From assembly GCA_029961685.1 (NCBI GenBank), contig JARWKL010000014.1, positions 18,548,452-18,612,451 on the forward strand: DNA of 64,000 bases. The letters run 5' to 3'. This document shows positions 38,766 to 53,500 of this stretch, piece after piece. Source of the stretch: Aristolochia californica. Its lineage: Eukaryota; Streptophyta; Magnoliopsida; Piperales; Aristolochiaceae. The first letter of the stretch is position 1; every line of letters starts with the position of its first letter. Below the pieces are notes generated by a model that was not told the DNA's origin, ran no database searches, and saw only the letters and a list, made by a program, of their open reading frames with translations. Both the position numbers and the translations under genes were made by a program.

Positions 38766-41700
38766 TCAACCCCTAATAATAAGCTTGGTGGAATTTTATG
38801 GGAAAAAGGGTCTTCTAACTGATCCTAACATGCTTTAAAGGTGGTGGACACGCATGCCAGAAACGTGTTGAGGATGCAAGTGACCTAATGATCCAAAAAT
38901 TTCAAGGAGTGGAAAAAATCAAATTCTCAAGTTGTTGGATGTTTAACAACCCACTTTTTGACTATCCTTAAAAATCACAGATACTTTTTGGAATTATCTC
39001 TCTCTGCTTTTGTGCATTTCCATTTTGGAAGTTCAAATTTTTTTTCAGATCCAAAACTCACTCTCCCATTGTTCTCGTAAACAAAAACGATATGAGGAAT
39101 AACAAAATAAAAATTTTATGCAAATAAATTTGAAAACTATAATAAATGTAAGTGAACGCACTAAAAATGAACACCAAGGTTTTGTTATCCTTGTTTGGGA
39201 AATTCCACTAGCAATAAGCTTGGTGGAATTTTATGGGAAAAAGGGTCTTCTAACTGATCCTAACATGCTTTAAAGGTGGTGGACATGCATGCCAGAAACG
39301 TGTTGAGGATGCAAGTAACCTAATGATCCAAAAATTTCAAGGAGTAGAAAAACTCAAATTCTCAAGTGGTTGGATGTTTAACAACCCACTTTTTGACTAT
39401 CCTTAGAAATCACAGATACTTTTTGGAATTATCTGTGTCAGCTTTTGTACATTTCCATTTTGGACGTTCAAAATTTTGTTCAGATCCAAAACTCGCTCTC
39501 CCATTTTTCTCGTAAACAAAAAGGATATGAGGCGTAACAAAATAAAAATTTTATGCAAATAAATTTGAAAACTATAATAAATGTAAGTGAACGCACTAAA
39601 AATGAACACCACGGTTTTGTTATCCATGTTTGGGAAATTCCACTAGTACAACCCCTAATAATAAGCTTGGTGGAATTTTATAGGAAAGGGACTTCTAACT
39701 GATCCTAACATGCTTGAAACGTGGTTGACATGCTTGCCAGAAACATGTTGAGGATGCAAGTGACCTAATGATCCAAAAATTTCTAGGAGTAGAAAAATTC
39801 AAATTCTCAAGTGGTTGGATGTTTAACAACCCACTTTTTGACAATCCTTAAAAATCACAGATACTTTTTGGAATTATCTCACTCATCTTTTGTGCATTTC
39901 CATTTTCGATGTTCAAATTTTTTTTCAGATCCAAAACTCACTCTCCTATTTTTCTCGTAAACAAAAAATATATGACGCATAACAAAATGAAAATTTTATG
40001 CAAAAAGATTTGAAATCGATAATAAGCACTAAAAATGAACTCCAAGGTTTTGTTATCCATGTTTGGGAAATTCCACTAGTACAACCCCTAATAATAATCT
40101 TGGTGGAATTTTATAGGAAAGGGGCTTCTAACTGATCCAAACATGTTTTAAATGTGGTGGACATGCATGCCAGAAATGTGTTTAGGAAGCAAGTGACCTA
40201 ATGATCCAAAAATTTCAAGGAGTAGAAAAAATCAAATTCTCAAGTTGTTGGATGTTTAACAACCCACTTTTTGGCGATCCTTAAAAATCACAGATACTTT
40301 TTGGAATTATCACTCTCAGCTTTTCGTGCATTTCCATTTTGGAAGTTCAATTTCTTTTTTGAGATTCAAAACCCACTCTCCCATTTTTCTCGTAAACAAA
40401 AACGATATGAGGAATAACAAAATAAAATTTTTATGCAAATAAATTTGAAAACTATAATAAATGTAAGTGAACGCACTAAAAATGAACACCAAGGTTTTGT
40501 TATCCCTGTTTGGGAAATTCCACTAGCTCAACCCCTAATAATAAGCTTGGTGGAATTTTATGGGAAAAAGGGTCTTCTAACTGATCCTAACATGCTTTAA
40601 AGGTGGTGGACACGCATGCCAGAAACGTGTTGAGGATGCAAGTGACCTAATGATCCAAAAATTTCAAGGAGTGGAAAAAATCAAATTCTCAAGTTGTTGG
40701 ATGTTTAACAACCCACTTTTTGACTATCCTTAAAAATCACAGATACTTTTTGGAATTATCTCTCTCTGCTTTTGTGCATTTCCATTTTGGAAGTTCAAAT
40801 TTTTTTTCAGATCCAAAACTCACTCTCCCATTGTTCTCGTAAACAAAAACGATATGAGGAATAACAAAATAAAAATTTTATGCAAATAAATTTGAAAACT
40901 ATAATAAATGTAAGTGAACGCACTAAAAATGAACACCAAGGTTTTGTTATCCTTGTTTGGGAAATTCCACTAGCAATAAGCTTGGTGGAATTTTATGGGA
41001 AAAAGGGTCTTCTAACTGATCCTAACATGCTTTAAAGGTGGTGGACATGCATGCCAGAAACGTGTTGAGGATGCAAGTAACCTAATGATCCAAAAATTTC
41101 AAGGAGTAGAAAAACTCAAATTCTCAAGTGGTTGGATGTTTAACAACCCACTTTTTGACTATCCTTAGAAATCACAGATACTTTTTGGAATTATCTGTGT
41201 CAGCTTTTGTACATTTCCATTTTGGACGTTCAAAATTTTGTTCAGATCCAAAACTCGCTCTCCCATTTTTCTCGTAAACAAAAAGGATATGAGGCGTAAC
41301 AAAATAAAAATTTTATGCAAATAAATTTGAAAACTATAATAAATGTAAGTGAACGCACTAAAAATGAACACCACGGTTTTGTTATCCATGTTTGGGAAAT
41401 TCCACTAGTACAACCCCTAATAATAAGCTTGGTGGAATTTTATAGGAAAGGGACTTCTAACTGATCCTAACATGCTTGAAACGTGGTTGACATGCTTGCC
41501 AGAAACATGTTGAGGATGCAAGTGACCTAATGATCCAAAAATTTCTAGGAGTAGAAAAATTCAAATTCTCAAGTGGTTGGATGTTTAACAACCCACTTTT
41601 TGACAATCCTTAAAAATCACAGATACTTTTTGGAATTATCTCACTCATCTTTTGTGCATTTCCATTTTCGATGTTCAAATTTTTTTTCAGATCCAAAACT

Positions 41701-42289
41701 CACTCTCCTATTTTTCTCGTAAACAAAAAATATATGACGCATAACAAAATGAAAATTTTATGCAAAAAGATTTGAAATCGATAATAAGCACTAAAAATGA
41801 ACTCCAAGGTTTTGTTATCCATGTTTGGGAAATTCCACTAGTACAACCCCTAATAATAATCTTGGTGGAATTTTATAGGAAAGGGGCTTCTAACTGATCC
41901 AAACATGTTTTAAATGTGGTGGACATGCATGCCAGAAATGTGTTTAGGAAGCAAGTGACCTAATGATCCAAAAATTTCAAGGAGTAGAAAAAATCAAATT
42001 CTCAAGTTGTTGGATGTTTAACAACCCACTTTTTGGCGATCCTTAAAAATCACAGATACTTTTTGGAATTATCACTCTCAGCTTTTCGTGCATTTCCATT
42101 TTGGAAGTTCAATTTCTTTTTTGAGATTCAAAACCCACTCTCCCATTTTTCTCGTAAACAAAAACGATATGAGGAATAACAAAATAAAATTTTTATGCAA
42201 ATAAATTTGAAAACTATAATAAATGTAAGTGAACGCACTAAAAATGAACACCAAGGTTTTGTTATCCCTGTTTGGGAAATTCCACTAGC
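38766..42289 (+). repeat. HOR units 23-24, type I
   Basis: Two 1762-bp units starting at 38766 and 40528. No difference from the reference was seen. Confidence 0.87.
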
Positions 42290-44051
42290 TCAACCCCTAA
42301 TAATAAGCTTGGTGGAATTTTATGGGAAAAAGGGTCTTCTAACTGATCCTAACATGCTTTAAAGGTGGTGGACACGCATGCCAGAAACGTGTTGAGGATG
42401 CAAGTGACCTAATGATCCAAAAATTTCAAGGAGTGGAAAAAATCAAATTCTCAAGTTGTTGGATGTTTAACAACCCACTTTTTGACTATCCTTAAAAATC
42501 ACAGATACTTTTTGGAATTATCTCTCTCTGCTTTTGTGCATTTCCATTTTGGAAGTTCAAATTTTTTTTCAGATCCAAAACTCACTCTCCCATTGTTCTC
42601 GTAAACAAAAACGATATGAGGAATAACAAAATAAAAATTTTATGCAAATAAATTTGAAAACTATAATAAATGTAAGTGAACGCACTAAAAATGAACACCA
42701 AGGTTTTGTTATCCTTGTTTGGGAAATTCCACTAGCAATAAGCTTGGTGGAATTTTATGGGAAAAAGGGTCTTCTAACTGATCCTAACATGCTTTAAAGG
42801 TGGTGGACATGCATGCCAGAAACGTGTTGAGGATGCAAGTAACCTAATGATCCAAAAATTTCAAGGAGTAGAAAAACTCAAATTCTCAAGTGGTTGGATG
42901 TTTAACAACCCACTTTTTGACTATCCTTAGAAATCACAGATACTTTTTGGAATTATCTGTGTCAGCTTTTGTACATTTCCATTTTGGACGTTCAAAATTT
43001 TGTTCAGATCCAAAACTCGCTCTCCCATTTTTCTCGTAAACAAAAAGGATATGAGGCGTAACAAAATAAAAATTTTATGCAAATAAATTTGAAAACTATA
43101 ATAAATGTAAGTGAACGCACTAAAAATGAACACCACGGTTTTGTTATCCATGTTTGGGAAATTCCACTAGTACAACCCCTAATAATAAGCTTGGTGGAAT
43201 TTTATAGGAAAGGGACTTCTAACTGATCCTAACATGCTTGAAACGTGGTTGACATGCTTGCCAGAAACATGTTGAGGATGCAAGTGACCTAATGATCCAA
43301 AAATTTCTAGGAGTAGAAAAATTCAAATTCTCAAGTGGTTGGATGTTTAACAACCCACTTTTTGACAATCCTTAAAAATCACAGATACTTTTTGGAATTA
43401 TCTCACTCATCTTTTGTGCATTTCCATTTTCGATGTTCAAATTTTTTTTCAGATCCAAAAATCACTCTCCTATTTTTCTCGTAAACAAAAAATATATGAC
43501 GCATAACAAAATGAAAATTTTATGCAAAAAGATTTGAAATCGATAATAAGCACTAAAAATGAACTCCAAGGTTTTGTTATCCATGTTTGGGAAATTCCAC
43601 TAGTACAACCCCTAATAATAATCTTGGTGGAATTTTATAGGAAAGGGGCTTCTAACTGATCCAAACATGTTTTAAATGTGGTGGACATGCATGCCAGAAA
43701 TGTGTTTAGGAAGCAAGTGACCTAATGATCCAAAAATTTCAAGGAGTAGAAAAAATCAAATTCTCAAGTTGTTGGATGTTTAACAACCCACTTTTTGGCG
43801 ATCCTTAAAAATCACAGATACTTTTTGGAATTATCACTCTCAGCTTTTCGTGCATTTCCATTTTGGAAGTTCAATTTCTTTTTTGAGATTCAAAACCCAC
43901 TCTCCCATTTTTCTCGTAAACAAAAACGATATGAGGAATAACAAAATAAAATTTTTATGCAAATAAATTTGAAAACTATAATAAATGTAAGTGAACGCAC
44001 TAAAAATGAACACCAAGGTTTTGTTATCCCTGTTTGGGAAATTCCACTAGC
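42290..44051 (+). repeat. HOR unit 25, type I with a private change in C
   Basis: The C monomer reads CCAAAAATCACTC where others read CCAAAACTCACTC, a C-to-A change at 43461. It was not seen in any other unit. Confidence 0.88.
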
Positions 44052-45813
44052 TCAACCCCTAATAATAAGCTTGGTGGAATTTTATGGGAAAAAGGGTCTT
44101 CTAACTGATCCTAACATGCTTTAAAGGTGGTGGACACGCATGCCAGAAACGTGTTGAGGATGCAAGTGACCTAATGATCCAAAAATTTCAAGGAGTGGAA
44201 AAAATCAAATTCTCAAGTTGTTGGATGTTTAACAACCCACTTTTTGACTATCCTTAAAAATCACAGATACTTTTTGGAATTATCTCTCTCTGCTTTTGTG
44301 CATTTCCATTTTGGAAGTTCAAATTTTTTTTCAGATCCAAAACTCACTCTCCCATTGTTCTCGTAAACAAAAACGATATGAGGAATAACAAAATAAAAAT
44401 TTTATGCAAATAAATTTGAAAACTATAATAAATGTAAGTGAACGCACTAAAAATGAACACCAAGGTTTTGTTATCCTTGTTTGGGAAATTCCACTAGCAA
44501 TAAGCTTGGTGGAATTTTATGGGAAAAAGGGTCTTCTAACTGATCCTAACATGCTTTAAAGGTGGTGGACATGCATGCCAGAAACGTGTTGAGGATGCAA
44601 GTAACCTAATGATCCAAAAATTTCAAGGAGTAGAAAAACTCAAATTCTCAAGTGGTTGGATGTTTAACAACCCACTTTTTGACTATCCTTAGAAATCACA
44701 GATACTTTTTGGAATTATCTGTGTCAGCTTTTGTACATTTCCATTTTGGACGTTCAAAATTTTGTTCAGATCCAAAACTCGCTCTCCCATTTTTCTCGTA
44801 AACAAAAAGGATATGAGGCGTAACAAAATAAAAATTTTATGCAAATAAATTTGAAAACTATAATAAATGTAAGTGAACGCACTAAAAATGAACACCACGG
44901 TTTTGTTATCCATGTTTGGGAAATTCCACTAGTACAACCCCTAATAATAAGCTTGGTGGAATTTTATAGGAAAGGGACTTCTAACTGATCCTAACATGCT
45001 TGAAACGTGGTTGACATGCTTGCCAGAAACATGTTGAGGATGCAAGTGACCTAATGATCCAAAAATTTCTAGGAGTAGAAAAATTCAAATTCTCAAGTGG
45101 TTGGATGTTTAACAACCCACTTTTTGACAATCCTTAAAAATCACAGATACTTTTTGGAATTATCTCACTCATCTTTTGTGCATTTCCATTTTCGATGTTC
45201 AAATTTTTTTTCAGATCCAAAACTCACTCTCCTATTTTTCTCGTAAACAAAAAATATATGACGCATAACAAAATGAAAATTTTATGCAAAAAGATTTGAA
45301 ATCGATAATAAGCACTAAAAATGAACTCCAAGGTTTTGTTATCCATGTTTGGGAAATTCCACTAGTACAACCCCTAATAATAATCTTGGTGGAATTTTAT
45401 AGGAAAGGGGCTTCTAACTGATCCAAACATGTTTTAAATGTGGTGGACATGCATGCCAGAAATGTGTTTAGGAAGCAAGTGACCTAATGATCCAAAAATT
45501 TCAAGGAGTAGAAAAAATCAAATTCTCAAGTTGTTGGATGTTTAACAACCCACTTTTTGGCGATCCTTAAAAATCACAGAGACTTTTTGGAATTATCACT
45601 CTCAGCTTTTCGTGCATTTCCATTTTGGAAGTTCAATTTCTTTTTTGAGATTCAAAACCCACTCTCCCATTTTTCTCGTAAACAAAAACGATATGAGGAA
45701 TAAAAAAATAAAATTTTTATGCAAATAAATTTGAAAACTATAATAAATGTAAGTGAACGCACTAAAAATGAACACCAAGGTTTTGTTATCCCTGTTTGGG
45801 AAATTCCACTAGC
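44052..45813 (+). repeat. HOR unit 26, type I with two changes in D
   Basis: In D, CACAGATAC is CACAGAGAC (T-to-G at 45581) and AATAACAAAATA is AATAAAAAAATA (C-to-A at 45704). The first change is shared with unit 27 and the second is private. This order suggests that the first change was copied to a neighbouring unit and the second arose later. Confidence 0.88.
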
Positions 45814-47575
45814 TCAACCCCTAATAATAAGCTTGGTGGAATTTTATGGGAAAAAGGGTCTTCTAACTGATCCTAACATGCTTTAAAGGTGGTGGACACG
45901 CATGCCAGAAACGTGTTGAGGATGCAAGTGACCTAATGATCCAAAAATTTCAAGGAGTGGAAAAAATCAAATTCTCAAGTTGTTGGATGTTTAACAACCC
46001 ACTTTTTGACTATCCTTAAAAATCACAGATACTTTTTGGAATTATCTCTCTCTGCTTTTGTGCATTTCCATTTTGGAAGTTCAAATTTTTTTTCAGATCC
46101 AAAACTCACTCTCCCATTGTTCTCGTAAACAAAAACGATATGAGGAATAACAAAATAAAAATTTTATGCAAATAAATTTGAAAACTATAATAAATGTAAG
46201 TGAACGCACTAAAAATGAACACCAAGGTTTTGTTATCCTTGTTTGGGAAATTCCACTAGCAATAAGCTTGGTGGAATTTTATGGGAAAAAGGGTCTTCTA
46301 ACTGATCCTAACATGCTTTAAAGGTGGTGGACATGCATGCCAGAAACGTGTTGAGGATGCAAGTAACCTAATGATCCAAAAATTTCAAGGAGTAGAAAAA
46401 CTCAAATTCTCAAGTGGTTGGATGTTTAACAACCCACTTTTTGACTATCCTTAGAAATCACAGATACTTTTTGGAATTATCTGTGTCAGCTTTTGTACAT
46501 TTCCATTTTGGACGTTCAAAATTTTGTTCAGATCCAAAACTCGCTCTCCCATTTTTCTCGTAAACAAAAAGGATATGAGGCGTAACAAAATAAAAATTTT
46601 ATGCAAATAAATTTGAAAACTATAATAAATGTAAGTGAACGCACTAAAAATGAACACCACGGTTTTGTTATCCATGTTTGGGAAATTCCACTAGTACAAC
46701 CCCTAATAATAAGCTTGGTGGAATTTTATAGGAAAGGGACTTCTAACTGATCCTAACATGCTTGAAACGTGGTTGACATGCTTGCCAGAAACATGTTGAG
46801 GATGCAAGTGACCTAATGATCCAAAAATTTCTAGGAGTAGAAAAATTCAAATTCTCAAGTGGTTGGATGTTTAACAACCCACTTTTTGACAATCCTTAAA
46901 AATCACAGATACTTTTTGGAATTATCTCACTCATCTTTTGTGCATTTCCATTTTCGATGTTCAAATTTTTTTTCAGATCCAAAACTCACTCTCCTATTTT
47001 TCTCGTAAACAAAAAATATATGACGCATAACAAAATGAAAATTTTATGCAAAAAGATTTGAAATCGATAATAAGCACTAAAAATGAACTCCAAGGTTTTG
47101 TTATCCATGTTTGGGAAATTCCACTAGTACAACCCCTAATAATAATCTTGGTGGAATTTTATAGGAAAGGGGCTTCTAACTGATCCAAACATGTTTTAAA
47201 TGTGGTGGACATGCATGCCAGAAATGTGTTTAGGAAGCAAGTGACCTAATGATCCAAAAATTTCAAGGAGTAGAAAAAATCAAATTCTCAAGTTGTTGGA
47301 TGTTTAACAACCCACTTTTTGGCGATCCTTAAAAATCACAGAGACTTTTTGGAATTATCACTCTCAGCTTTTCGTGCATTTCCATTTTGGAAGTTCAATT
47401 TCTTTTTTGAGATTCAAAACCCACTCTCCCATTTTTCTCGTAAACAAAAACGATATGAGGAATAACAAAATAAAATTTTTATGCAAATAAATTTGAAAAC
47501 TATAATAAATGTAAGTGAACGCACTAAAAATGAACACCAAGGTTTTGTTATCCCTGTTTGGGAAATTCCACTAGC
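45814..47575 (+). repeat. HOR unit 27, type I, shares the CACAGAGAC change with unit 26
   Basis: T-to-G at 47343, exactly 1762 bp from the same change in unit 26. The D diagnostic site is still type I (T at 47476). This is the last unit before the type II block and holds the last intact copy of the 74-codon frame (46451-46675). Confidence 0.88.
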
Positions 47576-50500
47576 TCAACCCCTAATAATAAGCTTGGTG
47601 GAATTTTATGGGAAAAAGGGTCTTCTAACTGATCCTAACATGCTTTAAAGGTGGTGGACACGCATGCCAGAAACGTGTTGAGGATGCAAGTGACCTAATG
47701 ATCCAAAAATTTCAAGGAGTGGAAAAAATCAAATTCTCAAGTTGTTGGATGTTTAACAACCCACTTTTTGACTATCCTTAAAAATCACAGATACTTTTTG
47801 GAATTATCTCTCTCTGCTTTTGTGCATTTCCATTTTGGAAGTTCAAATTTTTTTTCAGATCCAAAACTCACTCTCCCATTGTTCTCGTAAACAAAAACGA
47901 TATGAGGAATAACAAAATAAAAATTTTATGCAAATAAATTTGAAAACTATAATAAATGTAAGTGAACGCACTAAAAATGAACACCAAGGTTTTGTTATCC
48001 TTGTTTGGGAAATTCCACTAGCAATAAGCTTGGTGGAATTTTATGGGAAAAAGGGTCTTCTAACTGATCCTAACATGCTTTAAAGGTGGTGGACATGCAT
48101 GCCAGAAACGTGTTGAGGATGCAAGTAACCTAATGATCCAAAAATTTTCAAGGAGTAGAAAAACTCAAATTCTCAAGTGGTTGGATGTTTAACAACCCAC
48201 TTTTTGACTATCCTTAGAAATCACAGATACTTTTTGGAATTATCTGTGTCAGCTTTTGTACATTTCCATTTTGGACGTTCAAAATTTTGTTCAGATCCAA
48301 AACTCACTCTCCCATTTTTCTCGTAAACAAAAAGGATATGAGGCGTAACAAAATAAAAATTTTATGCAAATAAATTTGAAAACTATAATAAATGTAAGTG
48401 AACGCACTAAAAATGAACACCACGGTTTTGTTATCCATGTTTGGGAAATTCCACTAGTACAACCCCTAATAATAAGCTTGGTGGAATTTTATAGGAAAGG
48501 GACTTCTAACTGATCCTAACATGCTTGAAACGTGGTTGACATGCTTGCCAGAAACATGTTGAGGATGCAAGTGACCTAATGATCCAAAAATTTCTAGGAG
48601 TAGAAAAATTCAAATTCTCAAGTGGTTGGATGTTTAACAACCCACTTTTTGACAATCCTTAAAAATCACAGATACTTTTTGGAATTATCTCACTCATCTT
48701 TTGTGCATTTCCATTTTCGATGTTCAAATTTTTTTTCAGATCCAAAACTCACTCTCCTATTTTTCTCGTAAACAAAAAATATATGACGCATAACAAAATG
48801 AAAATTTTATGCAAAAAGATTTGAAATCGATAATAAGCACTAAAAATGAACTCCAAGGTTTTGTTATCCATGTTTGGGAAATTCCACTAGTACAACCCCT
48901 AATAATAATCTTGGTGGAATTTTATAGGAAAGGGGCTTCTAACTGATCCAAACATGTTTTAAATGTGGTGGACATGCATGCCAGAAATGTGTTTAGGAAG
49001 CAAGTGACCTAATGATCCAAAAATTTCAAGGAGTAGAAAAAATCAAATTCTCAAGTTGTTGGATGTTTAACAACCCACTTTTTGGCGATCCTTAAAAATC
49101 ACAGATACTTTTTGGAATTATCACTCTCAGCTTTTCGTGCATTTCCATTTTGGAAGTTCAATTTCTTTTTTGAGATTCAAAACCCACTCTCCCATTTTTC
49201 TCGTAAACAAAAACGATATGAGGAATAACAAAATAAAAATTTTATGCAAATAAATTTGAAAACTATAATAAATGTAAGTGAACGCACTAAAAATGAACAC
49301 CAAGGTTTTGTTATCCCTGTTTGGGAAATTCCACTAGCTCAACCCCTAATAATAAGCTTGGTGGAATTTTATGGGAAAAAGGGTCTTCTAACTGATCCTA
49401 ACATGCTTTAAAGGTGGTGGACACGCATGCCAGAAACGTGTTGAGGATGCAAGTGACCTAATGATCCAAAAATTTCAAGGAGTGGAAAAAATCAAATTCT
49501 CAAGTTGTTGGATGTTTAACAACCCACTTTTTGACTATCCTTAAAAATCACAGATACTTTTTGGAATTATCTCTCTCTGCTTTTGTGCATTTCCATTTTG
49601 GAAGTTCAAATTTTTTTTCAGATCCAAAACTCACTCTCCCATTGTTCTCGTAAACAAAAACGATATGAGGAATAACAAAATAAAAATTTTATGCAAATAA
49701 ATTTGAAAACTATAATAAATGTAAGTGAACGCACTAAAAATGAACACCAAGGTTTTGTTATCCTTGTTTGGGAAATTCCACTAGCAATAAGCTTGGTGGA
49801 ATTTTATGGGAAAAAGGGTCTTCTAACTGATCCTAACATGCTTTAAAGGTGGTGGACATGCATGCCAGAAACGTGTTGAGGATGCAAGTAACCTAATGAT
49901 CCAAAAATTTTCAAGGAGTAGAAAAACTCAAATTCTCAAGTGGTTGGATGTTTAACAACCCACTTTTTGACTATCCTTAGAAATCACAGATACTTTTTGG
50001 AATTATCTGTGTCAGCTTTTGTACATTTCCATTTTGGACGTTCAAAATTTTGTTCAGATCCAAAACTCACTCTCCCATTTTTCTCGTAAACAAAAAGGAT
50101 ATGAGGCGTAACAAAATAAAAATTTTATGCAAATAAATTTGAAAACTATAATAAATGTAAGTGAACGCACTAAAAATGAACACCACGGTTTTGTTATCCA
50201 TGTTTGGGAAATTCCACTAGTACAACCCCTAATAATAAGCTTGGTGGAATTTTATAGGAAAGGGACTTCTAACTGATCCTAACATGCTTGAAACGTGGTT
50301 GACATGCTTGCCAGAAACATGTTGAGGATGCAAGTGACCTAATGATCCAAAAATTTCTAGGAGTAGAAAAATTCAAATTCTCAAGTGGTTGGATGTTTAA
50401 CAACCCACTTTTTGACAATCCTTAAAAATCACAGATACTTTTTGGAATTATCTCACTCATCTTTTGTGCATTTCCATTTTCGATGTTCAAATTTTTTTTC

Positions 50501-53500
50501 AGATCCAAAACTCACTCTCCTATTTTTCTCGTAAACAAAAAATATATGACGCATAACAAAATGAAAATTTTATGCAAAAAGATTTGAAATCGATAATAAG
50601 CACTAAAAATGAACTCCAAGGTTTTGTTATCCATGTTTGGGAAATTCCACTAGTACAACCCCTAATAATAATCTTGGTGGAATTTTATAGGAAAGGGGCT
50701 TCTAACTGATCCAAACATGTTTTAAATGTGGTGGACATGCATGCCAGAAATGTGTTTAGGAAGCAAGTGACCTAATGATCCAAAAATTTCAAGGAGTAGA
50801 AAAAATCAAATTCTCAAGTTGTTGGATGTTTAACAACCCACTTTTTGGCGATCCTTAAAAATCACAGATACTTTTTGGAATTATCACTCTCAGCTTTTCG
50901 TGCATTTCCATTTTGGAAGTTCAATTTCTTTTTTGAGATTCAAAACCCACTCTCCCATTTTTCTCGTAAACAAAAACGATATGAGGAATAACAAAATAAA
51001 AATTTTATGCAAATAAATTTGAAAACTATAATAAATGTAAGTGAACGCACTAAAAATGAACACCAAGGTTTTGTTATCCCTGTTTGGGAAATTCCACTAG
51101 CTCAACCCCTAATAATAAGCTTGGTGGAATTTTATGGGAAAAAGGGTCTTCTAACTGATCCTAACATGCTTTAAAGGTGGTGGACACGCATGCCAGAAAC
51201 GTGTTGAGGATGCAAGTGACCTAATGATCCAAAAATTTCAAGGAGTGGAAAAAATCAAATTCTCAAGTTGTTGGATGTTTAACAACCCACTTTTTGACTA
51301 TCCTTAAAAATCACAGATACTTTTTGGAATTATCTCTCTCTGCTTTTGTGCATTTCCATTTTGGAAGTTCAAATTTTTTTTCAGATCCAAAACTCACTCT
51401 CCCATTGTTCTCGTAAACAAAAACGATATGAGGAATAACAAAATAAAAATTTTATGCAAATAAATTTGAAAACTATAATAAATGTAAGTGAACGCACTAA
51501 AAATGAACACCAAGGTTTTGTTATCCTTGTTTGGGAAATTCCACTAGCAATAAGCTTGGTGGAATTTTATGGGAAAAAGGGTCTTCTAACTGATCCTAAC
51601 ATGCTTTAAAGGTGGTGGACATGCATGCCAGAAACGTGTTGAGGATGCAAGTAACCTAATGATCCAAAAATTTTCAAGGAGTAGAAAAACTCAAATTCTC
51701 AAGTGGTTGGATGTTTAACAACCCACTTTTTGACTATCCTTAGAAATCACAGATACTTTTTGGAATTATCTGTGTCAGCTTTTGTACATTTCCATTTTGG
51801 ACGTTCAAAATTTTGTTCAGATCCAAAACTCACTCTCCCATTTTTCTCGTAAACAAAAAGGATATGAGGCGTAACAAAATAAAAATTTTATGCAAATAAA
51901 TTTGAAAACTATAATAAATGTAAGTGAACGCACTAAAAATGAACACCACGGTTTTGTTATCCATGTTTGGGAAATTCCACTAGTACAACCCCTAATAATA
52001 AGCTTGGTGGAATTTTATAGGAAAGGGACTTCTAACTGATCCTAACATGCTTGAAACGTGGTTGACATGCTTGCCAGAAACATGTTGAGGATGCAAGTGA
52101 CCTAATGATCCAAAAATTTCTAGGAGTAGAAAAATTCAAATTCTCAAGTGGTTGGATGTTTAACAACCCACTTTTTGACAATCCTTAAAAATCACAGATA
52201 CTTTTTGGAATTATCTCACTCATCTTTTGTGCATTTCCATTTTCGATGTTCAAATTTTTTTTCAGATCCAAAACTCACTCTCCTATTTTTCTCGTAAACA
52301 AAAAATATATGACGCATAACAAAATGAAAATTTTATGCAAAAAGATTTGAAATCGATAATAAGCACTAAAAATGAACTCCAAGGTTTTGTTATCCATGTT
52401 TGGGAAATTCCACTAGTACAACCCCTAATAATAATCTTGGTGGAATTTTATAGGAAAGGGGCTTCTAACTGATCCAAACATGTTTTAAATGTGGTGGACA
52501 TGCATGCCAGAAATGTGTTTAGGAAGCAAGTGACCTAATGATCCAAAAATTTCAAGGAGTAGAAAAAATCAAATTCTCAAGTTGTTGGATGTTTAACAAC
52601 CCACTTTTTGGCGATCCTTAAAAATCACAGATACTTTTTGGAATTATCACTCTCAGCTTTTCGTGCATTTCCATTTTGGAAGTTCAATTTCTTTTTTGAG
52701 ATTCAAAACCCACTCTCCCATTTTTCTCGTAAACAAAAACGATATGAGGAATAACAAAATAAAAATTTTATGCAAATAAATTTGAAAACTATAATAAATG
52801 TAAGTGAACGCACTAAAAATGAACACCAAGGTTTTGTTATCCCTGTTTGGGAAATTCCACTAGCTCAACCCCTAATAATAAGCTTGGTGGAATTTTATGG
52901 GAAAAAGGGTCTTCTAACTGATCCTAACATGCTTTAAAGGTGGTGGACACGCATGCCAGAAACGTGTTGAGGATGCAAGTGACCTAATGATCCAAAAATT
53001 TCAAGGAGTGGAAAAAATCAAATTCTCAAGTTGTTGGATGTTTAACAACCCACTTTTTGACTATCCTTAAAAATCACAGATACTTTTTGGAATTATCTCT
53101 CTCTGCTTTTGTGCATTTCCATTTTGGAAGTTCAAATTTTTTTTCAGATCCAAAACTCACTCTCCCATTGTTCTCGTAAACAAAAACGATATGAGGAATA
53201 ACAAAATAAAAATTTTATGCAAATAAATTTGAAAACTATAATAAATGTAAGTGAACGCACTAAAAATGAACACCAAGGTTTTGTTATCCTTGTTTGGGAA
53301 ATTCCACTAGCAATAAGCTTGGTGGAATTTTATGGGAAAAAGGGTCTTCTAACTGATCCTAACATGCTTTAAAGGTGGTGGACATGCATGCCAGAAACGT
53401 GTTGAGGATGCAAGTAACCTAATGATCCAAAAATTTTCAAGGAGTAGAAAAACTCAAATTCTCAAGTGGTTGGATGTTTAACAACCCACTTTTTGACTAT

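Noticed and set aside
638..46675. Twenty-five identical 74-aa open frames on the minus strand as a real gene family
   Set aside because: They are one frame in one satellite monomer, amplified with the array. The frame is absent from monomers A and D (no start codon) and stopped in 11 B copies. The protein composition is what AT-rich DNA gives by chance.
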